DNA of 64,000 nt, from the NCBI RefSeq assembly GCF_014698065.1, contig NZ_JACJSI010000009.1, positions 1 to 64,000 of the forward strand, read 5' to 3'. The stretch is from Nostoc flagelliforme FACHB-838 (GTDB lineage: Bacteria; Cyanobacteriota; Cyanobacteriia; Cyanobacteriales; Nostocaceae). Of this stretch, positions 17,805-27,219 are shown piece by piece. The stretch's first letter is position 1. Every line of letters begins with the position of its first letter. The position numbers and the translations under genes are program-made. Under the pieces are notes generated by a model. That model saw only the letters and a list, made by a program, of their open reading frames with translations, made no database searches and had not been told where the DNA came from.

Positions 17805-18692
17805 CTAACTACGCCATCGAAGTGTCTTTTCTTTAATTGGGTTAACGAAAGAACGCCCCTGGATTTGAGATTTAGCAAATTCTGCCTTCAATCTATAGTA
17901 CCAACGGGCTTGAGCATCGGCATCTCCAACTAAAGTTAAGGGTGAATTATATTTCAAACCGATTTGTTGTTTAAGCAAAATTTCTCGATCTTGGTTGAGA
18001 AAACTGCGTGTAAACCATAGCAATAATGGCTTGAGAATAGGAAACCAAGGTAAAGTTGTGTAGAACATAGTTGTTTCCTCGGTTTCAGTTTCGGAAATGG
18101 GAGTAATTGCTGTTAGGTTACAGACTAGATGTTTCTCGGTAGACACCTTCTCAATCCGAATTCCTGGCAAACGAAATGAGATTTCGATCTGTGGATTATT
18201 TCCAATCAAGCGATAGAAAAATGTTTGTTGTTCTAGTGGATGCTTTCGCATGGTAAAGCCGTATAAAGACGGTTCAAAGGTTTTGGCTACCTCATTTAGT
18301 GTTTCCGGAGACCGCCACCACCACGCCTGGTGAACGAAAGCAATATGAGCAGGATCGATTAAACCTACTACGGCGTGATCGACATCACAGGGAAGGCAGA
18401 TGGATTCAACGGCTTGATAGACTTGATCGGCAAATTCAGGGATTCGGGGGATGTCTTCTAGTATTAATGAAGTCTCATCATTTGACATATAAATCCAGAT
18501 ATTTCCTTGCGCCTCTTGTATTGGATAACTTTTCGTTTCACTTCTTTTAGCAAAGACTTTCCCTGAGCGATCGCGGCTAAAAATTATTAGCTCGTTTAAG
18601 AGAGTTTTTGAAAGTATCTGTCCAGGTTTTAGCTGCTTACTTGGTAATGCATAGTACCAGGTATTTCTTAAAAACAAAGGTATTTTAGCCAT
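17805..18692 (-). CDS. Ring-hydroxylating oxygenase-like protein lacking its Rieske domain
   Basis: This 295-residue protein matches alpha subunits of cyanobacterial Rieske oxygenases but lacks the iron-sulfur domain. The N-terminus NTWYYALPSKQLKPGQILSK and the strand before the cluster (SGKVFA, 43-48) are normal. The sequence then jumps directly to KSYPIQEAQGNIWIYM (54-69). The CxH and CxxH blocks that should lie between are absent, with no frameshift. The mononuclear iron site remains: D113, H116 and H121 in DPAHIAFVH. Without a Rieske cluster it cannot receive electrons in the usual way, so it is either a young pseudogene or a repurposed protein. It lies 56 bp from the prfC start-to-stop region on the same strand, downstream of prfC. 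Confidence 0.75.
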   Translation of the reverse strand: MAKIPLFLRNTWYYALPSKQLKPGQILSKTLLNELIIFSRDRSGKVFAKRSETKSYPIQEAQGNIWIYMSNDETSLILEDIPRIPEFADQVYQAVESICLPCDVDHAVVGLIDPAHIAFVHQAWWWRSPETLNEVAKTFEPSLYGFTMRKHPLEQQTFFYRLIGNNPQIEISFRLPGIRIEKVSTEKHLVCNLTAITPISETETEETTMFYTTLPWFPILKPLLLWFTRSFLNQDREILLKQQIGLKYNSPLTLVGDADAQARWYYRLKAEFAKSQIQGRSFVNPIKEKTLRWRS

Positions 18693-18748
18693 CTTAGAAT
18701 TTGGGTTAAACTATATTGTAAGTTGAATTAATGCACTAAACCCTCTTT

Positions 18749-20377
18749 CTAACCCTTCTCACTTGTAGGCGGTAAAGCAATCGGACTTAACTCCAACTCT
18801 GGATGTTCTCCAATAATTTGATCTAAATTCCACTGGTTTTTAAACAACAATACCGGACGCTCCCAACGGTCTTTCACCACAAAGGTATTGAACAAACGCC
18901 CCACTTTTTCCAGCACAGCCCAGCCTCCAGTTACCCATCGCGCTACTGAATAAGGTAAAGTCTCTAAATAAGTCTCCACTCCGTACTCATTCACCAGACG
19001 AAACTGCACCACCTCAAACTGAAGTTGACCAACGGCAGCTAAAATTGGGTTGCGTTTGCTTTCATCTGTAGAGTGTAAAATCTGCACTGCTCCCTCTTCT
19101 TGCAGTTCAGTTACCCCTTTGTTGAAATTCTTGTATTTGGTGGGGTCAGCATTCTTCAGGTAAGCAAATAACTCTGGGGAGAAAGAAGGAATACTCGGAT
19201 ATATCAGCTTTTCGCCTATGTACACAGTATCCCCGATCGCAAATGTCCCCGGATTATTTAACCCCACTACATCGCCTGGGTATGCAACTTCAACGGTATC
19301 TCGTTCTTGAGCAAACAATTTCTGGGGATGTGATAGGCGGATCGTTTTACCAGTACGGGCATGATTCACCACCATATCTTTTTCAAATTTACCAGAACAG
19401 ACTCGCAAAAAAGCAATGCGATCGCGGTGTTTCGAGTCCATGTTGGCTTGCAACTTGAACACGAACCCAGAAAACTCTGGATAGGTTGGGGCAATTTTAC
19501 CCTTGTTACTTTCATGGGGAGTTGGCTTGAGTCCATATTCCAAAAATGACTCTAGGAACAACTCCACACCAAAATTATTCATGGCGCTACCAAAAAACAC
19601 TGGGGTCATCTTACCTTGATGTACTGCTTCTAAGTCGAAGGTTGAACCTACCCCATCGAGAATTTCTATGTCTTCTTTGAGTTGGTAGTATAATTCTGGC
19701 TCTAAAAGCGACTCAATTCTCGGATCGCCCAAGGAAATAGTAGTATCTGCGGCTTTTTTGCTACCATGAGTAGCCGTCTTCTGAAACAGATGAATTTGCT
19801 GATGGCGACGGTCAAAAACGCCTCGGAATTGGTCGCCTGTACCAATAGGCCAATTGATGACATAAGTTGAAAGTCCTAACTCTTGCTCAATCTCATCAAT
19901 TAGTTCTAAAGGCGACATACTGGGACGATCCAGTTTGTTAATAAAGGTGAAGATAGGCAAAGAACGCAATCGGCAAACTTCAAATAGCTTGCGAGTCTGA
20001 GTTTCCAATCCTTTAGCAGCATCGATGAGCATCACTGCATTATCCGCAGCCGCTAGCGTTCGGTAAGTATCTTCACTGAAGTCTTGATGTCCTGGTGTAT
20101 CTAAAAGATTGATAAGAAACCCTTGGTACTCGAATTGCAATACTGTTGAGGTGATAGAGATACCTCGTTGTTGCTCCATTGCCATCCAATCAGAGGTAGC
20201 GTGACGTTGGGCGCGACGAGCTTTTACTGAACCTGCTTGCTGAATTGCTCCTCCGTAGAGTAGCAGCTTTTCGGTAAGTGTAGTTTTACCTGCGTCTGGG
20301 TGAGAGATGATGGCAAAGTTACGCCGACGATCTATTTCTTCTTGCGGGGCGATTGCATCCCGTAATTCTGTTTGCAT
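18749..20377 (-). CDS. prfC: Peptide chain release factor 3
   Basis: This 542-residue translational GTPase removes RF1/RF2 from the ribosome after termination. The G motifs are complete: HPDAGKTT (26-33), DTPGHQDF (93-100) and NKLD (147-150). Switch I lies in a region with RGISITS (71-77). Elongation-factor domains II and III follow, with [20 protein letters not shown] near residue 440. Length is typical. The oxygenase-like gene follows on the same strand 56 bp away. Upstream lies a MITE-like inverted repeat (20396-20491), which may overlap the promoter. Confidence 0.95.
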   Translation of the reverse strand: MQTELRDAIAPQEEIDRRRNFAIISHPDAGKTTLTEKLLLYGGAIQQAGSVKARRAQRHATSDWMAMEQQRGISITSTVLQFEYQGFLINLLDTPGHQDFSEDTYRTLAAADNAVMLIDAAKGLETQTRKLFEVCRLRSLPIFTFINKLDRPSMSPLELIDEIEQELGLSTYVINWPIGTGDQFRGVFDRRHQQIHLFQKTATHGSKKAADTTISLGDPRIESLLEPELYYQLKEDIEILDGVGSTFDLEAVHQGKMTPVFFGSAMNNFGVELFLESFLEYGLKPTPHESNKGKIAPTYPEFSGFVFKLQANMDSKHRDRIAFLRVCSGKFEKDMVVNHARTGKTIRLSHPQKLFAQERDTVEVAYPGDVVGLNNPGTFAIGDTVYIGEKLIYPSIPSFSPELFAYLKNADPTKYKNFNKGVTELQEEGAVQILHSTDESKRNPILAAVGQLQFEVVQFRLVNEYGVETYLETLPYSVARWVTGGWAVLEKVGRLFNTFVVKDRWERPVLLFKNQWNLDQIIGEHPELELSPIALPPTSEKG

Positions 20378-20395
20378 AAGTCTAAAATCTTGATA

Positions 20396-20491
20396 ATTGC
20401 TCTATTGGTAAACTGTGACTATGTAGCGAGAGTCTGTCTAGCAAGGATGAAACTGCATTACCATGCCAGATAGCCATACTAATAGAGCAAT
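20396..20491. repeat. Inverted-repeat element upstream of prfC
   Basis: ATTGCTCTATTGGTA (20396-20410) and TACTAATAGAGCAAT (20477-20491) are inverted copies with one mismatch in 15. The 96-bp unit has no ORF and starts 18 bp from the prfC start codon, so it could affect that gene's leader or be a small non-autonomous element. Confidence 0.5.
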
Positions 20492-20660
20492 GCTAAGGTG
20501 GGCACTGTTTCCCAATTATCGGGTCAGAGGAGTGAATTTTTCTGAGGCTACAGTTGCTCACGGCTCAAATATCAAAACTTGTTACAAGGTATTTTTTTCA
20601 TTATATAACTATAGGCAATTATTGAATTACTAGGAAATTGTTCCAAAATTTTTCCGCCGA

Positions 20661-21326
20661 TTACCCAATACCTTTTACAACTACCCATTGCGTCACACCC
20701 GCCATTCCTCGCCAGCCCAAAAATTTACCAATAGGTTCCGCCCGTTGAATGGCAACACGAGTTAAATCGCCACCGACTCGTTCATGCCATTGAAATAAAG
20801 TTTGCTCACCCTCTACCCTCACCACATTTGCCACCAAACGCCCACCCGGCCGCAGTGCTTCCCAACAAACATCAAAAAGTCCCCTTGCTGTCACCCCACC
20901 ACCAATAAAAATCGCATCTGGTGTAGGCAAGTCTTTCAGAGCATGGAGCGCTTTCCCTTCAATGATTTGCAGATTTTGTGTACCGAGAGTAGCGGCATTA
21001 TCAGCAATATATAGTAGTCCAGATGAGTTTTGCTCGATCGCGAACGCTCGACACCGAGCATTACTCCGCATCCATTCAATAGAAATTGAGCCACAACCCG
21101 CCCCAACATCCCACAATAATTCTCCCGGTGTCGGTGCTAAAGCTGCTAGGGTAATTGCCCTAACTTCACGCTTCGTTAACTGTCCATCGTGGTGATAGGC
21201 GTTATCTGGTAATCCTGGTAATCTTGGTAAAGGGATAACCCCAGCATCAGCAATACAATAAACTGCGATCGCATTATCAGAAAATCCATCCCAATAAATT
21301 ACCCAAGAACTAAAAGATTTATTCAT
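20661..21326 (-). CDS. Stand-alone CbiT-like methyltransferase (partial cobL duplicate)
   Basis: This 221-residue protein corresponds to the C-terminal half of the neighbouring CobL. The first 17 residues (MNKSFSSWVIYWDGFSD) are unrelated to CobL. From NAIAVYC onward it follows CobL closely through the SAM motif WDVGAGCGS and the end block GWRGMAGVTQWVVVK. The CbiE half is missing. CbiT is a separate active enzyme in some anaerobic-pathway organisms (decarboxylating C15 methylation), so the fragment could fold. The frame is fully open despite about 28 nucleotide differences from cobL, which hints at selection. It could equally be a young pseudogene with a fortuitous start. Confidence 0.6.
   Translation of the reverse strand: MNKSFSSWVIYWDGFSDNAIAVYCIADAGVIPLPRLPGLPDNAYHHDGQLTKREVRAITLAALAPTPGELLWDVGAGCGSISIEWMRSNARCRAFAIEQNSSGLLYIADNAATLGTQNLQIIEGKALHALKDLPTPDAIFIGGGVTARGLFDVCWEALRPGGRLVANVVRVEGEQTLFQWHERVGGDLTRVAIQRAEPIGKFLGWRGMAGVTQWVVVKGIG
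20677..21275. repeat. Duplicated segment, copy A (matches 22039-22637)
   Basis: A direct repeat of 599 bp lies 1362 bp from its twin and aligns without any gap. By eye there are about 28 mismatches, all within the first roughly 430 bp; the last roughly 170 bp are identical. The identical end stops at a HIP1 site (GCGATCGCATT), where the two copies diverge abruptly. Confidence 0.9.
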
Positions 21327-21503
21327 TAAAATTAATTTACGCCCATATTTAGAACGTCATGGGCTTAGTTTTGATGAATAAAAGTTGAGGAATTTAATAG
21401 TAGATAAACAGGGTGCTTAAAACACAGTCCATTACACTTTCGCAAGGGTAATTATAAAGAGCGATCGCATTATCGCCTTTTTTAACAAACTTCAGGATTT
21501 TTC

Positions 21504-21752
21504 TCATGGTTCCTCACTAATGAACAATGTTTTTTTACTACGCTTTAACTGTTTCCAAAGTGCTTTAATCTGTTTGTAAGCATCTTCTGGGTCAAGCTTT
21601 CCAGATGTTTCTAAACTGGTAATGTAGCCAACTTTTTGAGCAAATTCTTGAAGGTTGGCATTAAATACTAAATTCTCTGGCTTAACTTGACCATAATAGC
21701 GACTACGAGGGTAAAGAAATTTATTCTTATCGTCAAGATTATGATCGTCCAT
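21504..21752 (-). CDS. Small conserved cyanobacterial protein (DUF7219-like)
   Basis: This is an 82-residue soluble protein. The conserved core is FLYPRSRYYGQVKPENLVFN followed by LQEFAQKVGYI, LETSGKLDPEDAY and IKALWKQLKRSKK, a pattern I associate with a small cyanobacterial family of unknown function. The ATG at 21752 is preferred to a longer reading from 21863, because GGGGGTGA sits just upstream and family members start near this point. It lies between the two copies of the cobL duplication. No pathway link is evident. Confidence 0.72.
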   Translation of the reverse strand: MDDHNLDDKNKFLYPRSRYYGQVKPENLVFNANLQEFAQKVGYITSLETSGKLDPEDAYKQIKALWKQLKRSKKTLFISEEP

Positions 21753-22031
21753 TACTTCACCCCCAATAAATGACTTTTTGTCAACGATAATCACAACAGA
21801 GATCGCTTCAATAAAAAATTGGTGCGATTGTTGCAAACCATGAGCGAGTCTAAAAGGGAACACAAAACTAATTATACAGCAACTAGCTGTTTATTAACCG
21901 CAATGATAATTAGGTTTTTCAATTATGAACATTAAGTGTGAACTATACCAGCTTTTGGTAATAGTGCTGTAATAATAAGTAATAGAAATTTCAGTTTTAA
22001 ATTAATTTTCCTTAGCTTATGATTCATCTTG

Positions 22032-23240
22032 TTATTTGACAACTACCCATTGCGTCACACCCGCCATTCCTCGCCAGCCCAAAAATTTACCAATAGGTTC
22101 CGCCCGTTGAATGGCAATACGAGTTAAATCGCCACCGACTCGTTTATGCCATTGAAATAAAGTTTGCTCACCCTCTACCGTCACCACATTTGCCACCAAA
22201 CGCCCGCCTGGCCGCAGTGCTTCCCAACAAACATCAAAAAGTCCCGTTGCTGTCACTCCACCACCAATAAAAATCGCATCTGGTGCAAGTAAGTCTTTTA
22301 GGGTATGAGGCGCTTTACCTTCAATAATTTGCAGATTTGGAGTACCAAGAGTGGCGGCATTATCGGCAATATATAGTAGTCTAGAAGCATTTTGTTCGAT
22401 CGCGAACGCTCGACACCGAGCATTACTCCGCATCCATTCAATAGAAACTGAGCCACAACCCGCCCCAACATCCCACAATAATTCTCCCGGTGTCGGTGCT
22501 AAAGCTGCTAGGGTAATTGCCCTAACTTCACGCTTCGTTAACTGTCCATCGTGGTGATAGGCGTTATCTGGTAATCCTGGTAATCTTGGTAAAGGGATAA
22601 CCCCAGCATCAGCAATACAATAAACTGCGATCGCATTCAAAGCAGCAACTTCAGTTTCACTCCAGAATGCAGCCGTACCTTCTACAATTCTTTCATGAGC
22701 GCCGCCCATACGCTCCAATAAGGTGATTTTACTGCCACCATAGCCGCGATTTGTCAAAATTTGGGCAACAATGGCGGGTGTGTCCTTCCCTTCACTCAAA
22801 ATCAACAATCGCGCTTTTGGGTAAATATAAGACTGAAGCAGAGATGATGGACGACCATTCAAACTCAAGGTTTCCACCTCAGTTAAAGACCATCCAACCC
22901 TAGCACAGGCGAGGCTGAAGGCTGAAGGTGCGGGGACAATCGTCATTTCAGAGACGGGAATTCGCCGCATCAAGGTAACACCAATGCCGTAACACATAGG
23001 ATCGCCACTTGCAAGTACGCAAATTGACTGACCCCGACGCTGGATGATTTCCTCAACTGAAGTGCTAATGGGGGATGTCCAGACTAGTTTCTCACGTTGG
23101 TCATCTTTAGGGAGCATTGCTAAATGGCGATCGCCTCCTACAATAACTTTAGCTTGATCCACTAGAGAACGAGCGATCGCGCTTAATCCCTGTAATCCAT
23201 CTTCCCCAATACCGACGATAGAAAGCCATTTCTCTGTCAT
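22032..23240 (-). CDS. cobL: Precorrin-6Y C5,15-methyltransferase (decarboxylating)
   Basis: This 402-residue bifunctional cobalamin-pathway enzyme methylates precorrin-6Y at C5 and C15 and removes the C12 acetate carboxyl. The N-terminal CbiE domain covers about 1-205, with IVGIGEDGLQGLS, then ASGDPMCYGIG at 77-87. The C-terminal CbiT domain covers about 215-402, with the SAM motif WDVGAGCGS at 256-264. Both halves are complete and length is normal. It begins 12 bp after the methyltransferase gene ends, so the two are probably one transcript. Its 3' half has been duplicated downstream at 20677-21275. No cobalamin riboswitch was recognised. Confidence 0.94.
   Translation of the reverse strand: MTEKWLSIVGIGEDGLQGLSAIARSLVDQAKVIVGGDRHLAMLPKDDQREKLVWTSPISTSVEEIIQRRGQSICVLASGDPMCYGIGVTLMRRIPVSEMTIVPAPSAFSLACARVGWSLTEVETLSLNGRPSSLLQSYIYPKARLLILSEGKDTPAIVAQILTNRGYGGSKITLLERMGGAHERIVEGTAAFWSETEVAALNAIAVYCIADAGVIPLPRLPGLPDNAYHHDGQLTKREVRAITLAALAPTPGELLWDVGAGCGSVSIEWMRSNARCRAFAIEQNASRLLYIADNAATLGTPNLQIIEGKAPHTLKDLLAPDAIFIGGGVTATGLFDVCWEALRPGGRLVANVVTVEGEQTLFQWHKRVGGDLTRIAIQRAEPIGKFLGWRGMAGVTQWVVVK
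22039..22637. repeat. Duplicated segment, copy B (within cobL)
   Basis: This is the parent copy of the 599-bp direct repeat, coinciding with the CbiT-coding end of cobL. Its boundary inside the gene is the HIP1 octamer at 22628-22635. Confidence 0.9.
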
Positions 23241-23252
23241 GCTAATTCATGA

Positions 23253-24029
23253 TTATTTATCGGCGATTACAAATAAGTAATCTCCTTGATTATTTTCATA
23301 CTTATTGACAATCTGGGTGATGCGTCCTGTATCAATATCTGCTGCTAGCCTTTGGCATCCTGTTGCGATTTCATCTGCCGAAGCTAATAAAGCAAACGTA
23401 GAAATTCCAGACCGGACATTTTCATCTAAATATATTTCAGGACGATATTTTCCACTGTATAAAAATAGGTCTTGCAAGTTTTTAGAAATAGAATAAGGTT
23501 CGATATCTACTAAATTAAAACCTACATTATTTAGAGCATATTTTATTTTTTCTAAACTTGGCATCTGTTCAGCAGATTTATGTATAGCCTCTGGAAAATA
23601 TTCGACTAACCAATATTTGCTCATTTGCTCCGGGGTGGCAGTAAACAATACAAAACGACCAGCCGCCAAGACACGGTAAATCTCTCTAAAGGCAGGAGTT
23701 AGTGCAGCAAAATGATGTATTGCTAGCGTGCATAACACACCTGAAAAAGCCCCATTAGCATAAGGTAAAGCTTCAGCTTCTGCAACTTGCCAAGCTACAA
23801 TATTATTCTTATTTGTAGCAGCATCAATCATATTTTTTGACTGGTCTATTCCACTCCAAACACCGCCATATTTTGCCAAAGCTAACGTGTAATTTCCCGT
23901 GCCACATCCCACATTGAGATACGAGGAATCTGATTTGATTTGGAGGTATTTAGCTAATTGGGCAGCAATGTCAGTGTCAGCACGACGAGTCAAATCATAG
24001 CCTTTGCCAATTTGCTCATAAACAGCCAT
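23253..24029 (-). CDS. Class I SAM-dependent methyltransferase
   Basis: This is a 258-residue UbiE/type-11-like methyltransferase. Motif I is LNVGCGTGNYTLALA at about residues 38-52, followed by the acidic end of strand two (GIDQSKNMI). Motif post-II reads AEALPYANGAFSGVLCTLAI then HHF. The N-terminal VYEQIGKGYDLTRRAD is typical of small-molecule methyltransferases in cyanobacteria. The ATG at 24029 is preferred to a GTG at 24044. It immediately precedes cobL, so co-transcription is likely, but a role in corrin synthesis is only a guess. The substrate is unknown. Confidence 0.82.
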   Translation of the reverse strand: MAVYEQIGKGYDLTRRADTDIAAQLAKYLQIKSDSSYLNVGCGTGNYTLALAKYGGVWSGIDQSKNMIDAATNKNNIVAWQVAEAEALPYANGAFSGVLCTLAIHHFAALTPAFREIYRVLAAGRFVLFTATPEQMSKYWLVEYFPEAIHKSAEQMPSLEKIKYALNNVGFNLVDIEPYSISKNLQDLFLYSGKYRPEIYLDENVRSGISTFALLASADEIATGCQRLAADIDTGRITQIVNKYENNQGDYLFVIADK

Positions 24030-24093
24030 TATTGAATTTCTCACAAACTTTAAAAATAGTGAACAATAGTAGTTTCTTAAGCTACTTTTGAGG

Positions 24094-24150
24094 GTTCGTA
24101 GTAAGGACTAAAGTCCTTATTTTTTTCAGCACTAAAGTTTTACTACGAAC
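24094..24150. repeat. Small palindromic repeat between ispH and the methyltransferase gene
   Basis: GTTCGTAGTA (24094-24103) and TACTACGAAC (24141-24150) are perfect inverted ends. An inner palindrome AAGGACTAAAGTCCTT follows the left end. This form is common in Nostoc-type genomes and may double as a transcription stop between the two minus-strand genes. Confidence 0.65.
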
Positions 24151-24168
24151 TTGCTTACTTGATAACTG

Positions 24169-25377
24169 TTAAACCAACGCTGTTGTTGCTTTCATCGCAA
24201 AAATTTTCTCAATTACATCTTCTACTACCTTATCTGGTGTGGAGGCACCAGAAGTAATTCCCACAACAATTTCTCCATCTGGCAACCAGTTTTCTGTAGT
24301 TATTAACTGCCCATTTAATTGCCGATGTTCTATGGAATCTCCTGATTTAATCCGTTCAACAGTATCAATATGATAAGAAGGAATTCCCCGCTCAAAAGCA
24401 ATTTGTTGCAATTGAGTAGTATTCGATGAATTAAACCCACCAATTACTATCATTAAATCTAAATTTTGTTCCACTAACTCCAACATGGCATCTTGCCGTT
24501 CTTGAGTGGCATCACAAATAGTATTGAAGCTTTGGAAATGCTGATTTAACTCGGTGGGGCCATACTTTTGCAACATAGTCCGCTCAAAAAGCTTGCCGAT
24601 TTGCTCAGTTTCGTCTTTTAGCATCGTAGTTTGATTAGCAATGCCAACTCTTGCTAAATCTTGATCGGGGTCAAATCCTGCTAAACAAGCTTTAGCAAAT
24701 TTTGTCATAAATTCTTTACGGTTGCCACCATTCATAATATAGTCAGCAACATATTGCGCTTCTTGCAAATTCAACACAATTAAATACTTGCCAGCAAAGG
24801 AACTAGTCGCAACTGTTTCTTCGTGTTTATATTTACCGTGAATTATTGATGTATAATCGATTTTTTTGTGCTTTTCTACTGTATTCCAAACTTTAGATAC
24901 CCAAGGACAAGTTGTATCAACAATTTTGCAGCCTTTATCGTGAAGTATCTGCATTTCTTGAACGCTAGCCCCAAAAGCGGGTAATATCACTACATCACCA
25001 GTACCAACAACAGAAAAGTCTTTATTCTTTCCTTCAATGGGGATGAATTCTACCTCCATTTCCTGCATTCGCTGATTTACAGAAGGATTGTGGATAATCT
25101 CGTTAGTAATCCAGATGTGTTCTGTGGGGAAGTGCTGGCGGGTTTCGTAGGCCATGGCCACAGCTCGTTCTACACCCCAGCAAAAGCCAAAGGCTTGTGC
25201 TAGTCGGATTGTCACATCACCCCGTTGTAGAGTGTAATTGCGATCGCGAATTTCTTGAATCAAATTACTCTGATACTCAGACTGCAATTGGGTGGCAACT
25301 TCTGCTTGATGACCAAACCCCTTGCGATTGTAATTTTCCGAATGTTGCAGGCTGCGCTTAAAAGCTTTTGTATCCAT
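24169..25377 (-). CDS. ispH: 4-hydroxy-3-methylbut-2-enyl diphosphate reductase
   Basis: This is a 402-residue enzyme of the last MEP-pathway step, reducing HMBPP to IPP and DMAPP with a 4Fe-4S cluster. The three cluster cysteines are C66 ([10 protein letters not shown]), C157 (DTTCPWV) and C288 ([10 protein letters not shown]). The N-terminal extension of about 55 residues before the core is usual for cyanobacterial and plant forms, which take electrons from ferredoxin. Other family blocks seen are [10 protein letters not shown] and [11 protein letters not shown]. It stands alone, and a repeat element lies downstream. Confidence 0.96.
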   Translation of the reverse strand: MDTKAFKRSLQHSENYNRKGFGHQAEVATQLQSEYQSNLIQEIRDRNYTLQRGDVTIRLAQAFGFCWGVERAVAMAYETRQHFPTEHIWITNEIIHNPSVNQRMQEMEVEFIPIEGKNKDFSVVGTGDVVILPAFGASVQEMQILHDKGCKIVDTTCPWVSKVWNTVEKHKKIDYTSIIHGKYKHEETVATSSFAGKYLIVLNLQEAQYVADYIMNGGNRKEFMTKFAKACLAGFDPDQDLARVGIANQTTMLKDETEQIGKLFERTMLQKYGPTELNQHFQSFNTICDATQERQDAMLELVEQNLDLMIVIGGFNSSNTTQLQQIAFERGIPSYHIDTVERIKSGDSIEHRQLNGQLITTENWLPDGEIVVGITSGASTPDKVVEDVIEKIFAMKATTALV

Positions 25378-25493
25378 TAGATTTGTTTATTTAAACCACT
25401 ATTTCTTATTTTCTCGCGCCAAGACGCGATTTATACAAAGTTGTCTTCAAAGATATTATCAGAGAGGGGGAAAGGAAAAAGGATTTAATGCCT

Positions 25494-26360
25494 TTAACCT
25501 TTACCCTTCAACCTTTTCCCCTCTTTTTCTTGTTGGGGTTTTAATTCGATTTCACTATATATCTGCAATGCAGAACGCCAAACTATATAGCCTTCAGGAC
25601 TTAGGTGTAAACCATCAGTAGTAAATTCGCGGCGGAGATTTCCTTGTTTGTTGGTGAACAGGGGATATAAATCGAGATATTTGACACCTTTTTTGGTAGA
25701 TATGCTTTGCAGTTGCTGATTTAACTTGCGAATGCGACTATTGGCAACAGCCAGAAGTTTTTCTCGTCCTTTCCAGGTTGCTTCTTGCGCCCCATGTGGC
25801 AAAATCGATTGAACAACAATTTGCGCTGTGGGATGCGTCTTTCGAAGGTAATTGATAATTTGACGCTGATTATCTAAAATTGCCTCGTCGCTGACCCCGC
25901 GAATTAGGTCATTAATACCAATCATCACAAAAATCACCTCTGGCTGGGTGCGGTCAAATATCTGTAATCTTTTCAAAAGACCATTGCTAGTTTCGCCAGA
26001 AATTCCTTGATTGAGCCAATTTTTACCTTCGGGTAATAACTCAGGGGGAAACCACAAACTCAGAGAATCTCCCGCCAGAATAGTTAAATGCGGAGGACGT
26101 TGGTCTGCGGCGACCTTGGCTTCTTGCTTGAGGATGTCTACCCACTGTTGGTAAGTGAGTTGGTGACGGCGGCCCAAATCAGGTGTAGCAATTTGGGGTG
26201 AACTGTTCAGGTTGATTGGCTCTAGGGATGTTATTATCCCAAAAAAAGCGGCCAATCTCTGCTGTTGCCAAATTAGCAAAATGACCGCCAACATTAGGAT
26301 GCCGTTGGTTAACAGCGAAAAAAATGCCCAGATAGGAAAGGTTTTAAAAGAAGTAGACAC
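25494..26360 (-). CDS. Membrane-anchored SGNH/GDSL hydrolase
   Basis: This 288-residue protein has an uncleaved signal anchor at about 12-32 and an SGNH hydrolase domain at about 92-275. The four blocks are present: GDSLS with S99, G119 in NQGISGETS, GIND with N150, and DGLH with D249 and H252, giving the Ser-Asp-His triad. Such enzymes are esterases of the lipase/acylhydrolase or lysophospholipase L1 type, here probably facing the periplasm. The C-terminus is basic and of low complexity (PQQEKEGKRLKGKG). No operon partner is visible and the substrate is unknown. Confidence 0.87.
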   Translation of the reverse strand: MSTSFKTFPIWAFFSLLTNGILMLAVILLIWQQQRLAAFFGIITSLEPINLNSSPQIATPDLGRRHQLTYQQWVDILKQEAKVAADQRPPHLTILAGDSLSLWFPPELLPEGKNWLNQGISGETSNGLLKRLQIFDRTQPEVIFVMIGINDLIRGVSDEAILDNQRQIINYLRKTHPTAQIVVQSILPHGAQEATWKGREKLLAVANSRIRKLNQQLQSISTKKGVKYLDLYPLFTNKQGNLRREFTTDGLHLSPEGYIVWRSALQIYSEIELKPQQEKEGKRLKGKG

Positions 26361-26514
26361 AACTAGCGAAATTTACCAATTATTTGAATCAAATTTTAAC
26401 GCTAGCGATCGCAAATTACACAATCTTAAATTGGGAAGTGGGGAATAGGAGAGAATAATAACTCCTTACTCAGTACAGACAGACGCGATTAATCGCTTCT
26501 CTGTCTACTCCCTA

Positions 26515-26832
26515 CTAAGTGGGGCGATCGCCAAACTCCGAATTGTAACCTTCTTCGCCATATTCGTTAATATCCAAACTTTGCACTTCAGCTTCCTCTT
26601 TGACTCTTAGCCCGACTGTAGCATCGATAACCTTGAGAATAATCCACGTACCAACACCTGCGATCGCATATAGCGGTTCTCGTTTACGTGAGTACACCCG
26701 TAAGGGCACCGCACTGCCGTGCCCCTACACCTTGCAATATAATCTTGTACCGTATCTGAATGGGAACCGCTATACCACCAACCCCATGCACCGAATAAGT
26801 ATCTAAAGCATCGTCAATTTGTAGCTTGTGCT
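26515..26832 (-). pseudogene. Ammonium transporter (Amt) relic interrupted by a small element
   Basis: Two separate pieces of an Amt protein are readable on the minus strand. The upstream piece (26774-26832) encodes KLQIDDALDTYSVHGVGG, a conserved Amt block before helix 9. The downstream piece (26515-26668) encodes AGVGTWIILKVIDATVGLRV and the cytoplasmic tail with LDINEYGEEGYNSEFGDR. About 80 residues between these blocks are missing and a 105-bp MITE sits at the junction. Most of the 5' gene is absent. The 64-residue open frame is an artefact that reads through the element. Confidence 0.85.
26669..26773. mobile_element. MITE inserted in the amt relic
   Basis: The ends TATAGCGGTTCTC and GGGAACCGCTATA are inverted copies matching at 12 of 13 positions and begin and end with TA, as expected for TA-targeting (IS630/Tc1-type) elements. 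The interior contains the GTAGGGGCACGGCAGTGC motif (on the minus strand) also found at 47917-47934. There is no ORF. Confidence 0.8.
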
Positions 26833-26895
26833 TATTACCTGTTTAAAAGGGAACAATATAAAAGTTCTTTGTCAAAAAAAATATAAAAATTTTAT

Positions 26896-27219
26896 TTAAG
26901 TTCTGGGTACAAACATGATCATTAAAACACTCACTAAAGCTAAACATGCTCCGATTAAGTCATACCGGTCTGGAGTTACCCCGTCTACCTTCCAACCCCA
27001 AAGCATTGCTATTGCGATAAACACGCCGCCGTAAGCTGCATACACTCTGCCAAAATTTGCCGGTTGGAGAGTTGCAATAATTCCATAGACAGCTAAGGCA
27101 ATTCCCCCCAATATGCCCCACCAGAACGGCTTACCTTCACGCAACCACAACCATATCAGGTAGCCACCCCCGATTTCAAATAAACCAGCCCACAAAAAAT
27201 ACAACACGGACTTAATCAT
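26896..27219 (-). CDS. UPF0060 (YnfA-like) small membrane protein
   Basis: This is a 107-residue protein with four predicted membrane helices (about 5-22, 32-49, 60-77 and 86-103). The family blocks are AGLFEIGGGYLIWLWLREGK and GRVYAAYGGVFIAIAMLWGW. UPF0060 proteins belong near the small multidrug resistance transporters and are generally intact at about 107-112 residues, as here. Transport activity is not proven for the family. No partner gene is nearby. Confidence 0.92.
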   Translation of the reverse strand: MIKSVLYFLWAGLFEIGGGYLIWLWLREGKPFWWGILGGIALAVYGIIATLQPANFGRVYAAYGGVFIAIAMLWGWKVDGVTPDRYDLIGACLALVSVLMIMFVPRT

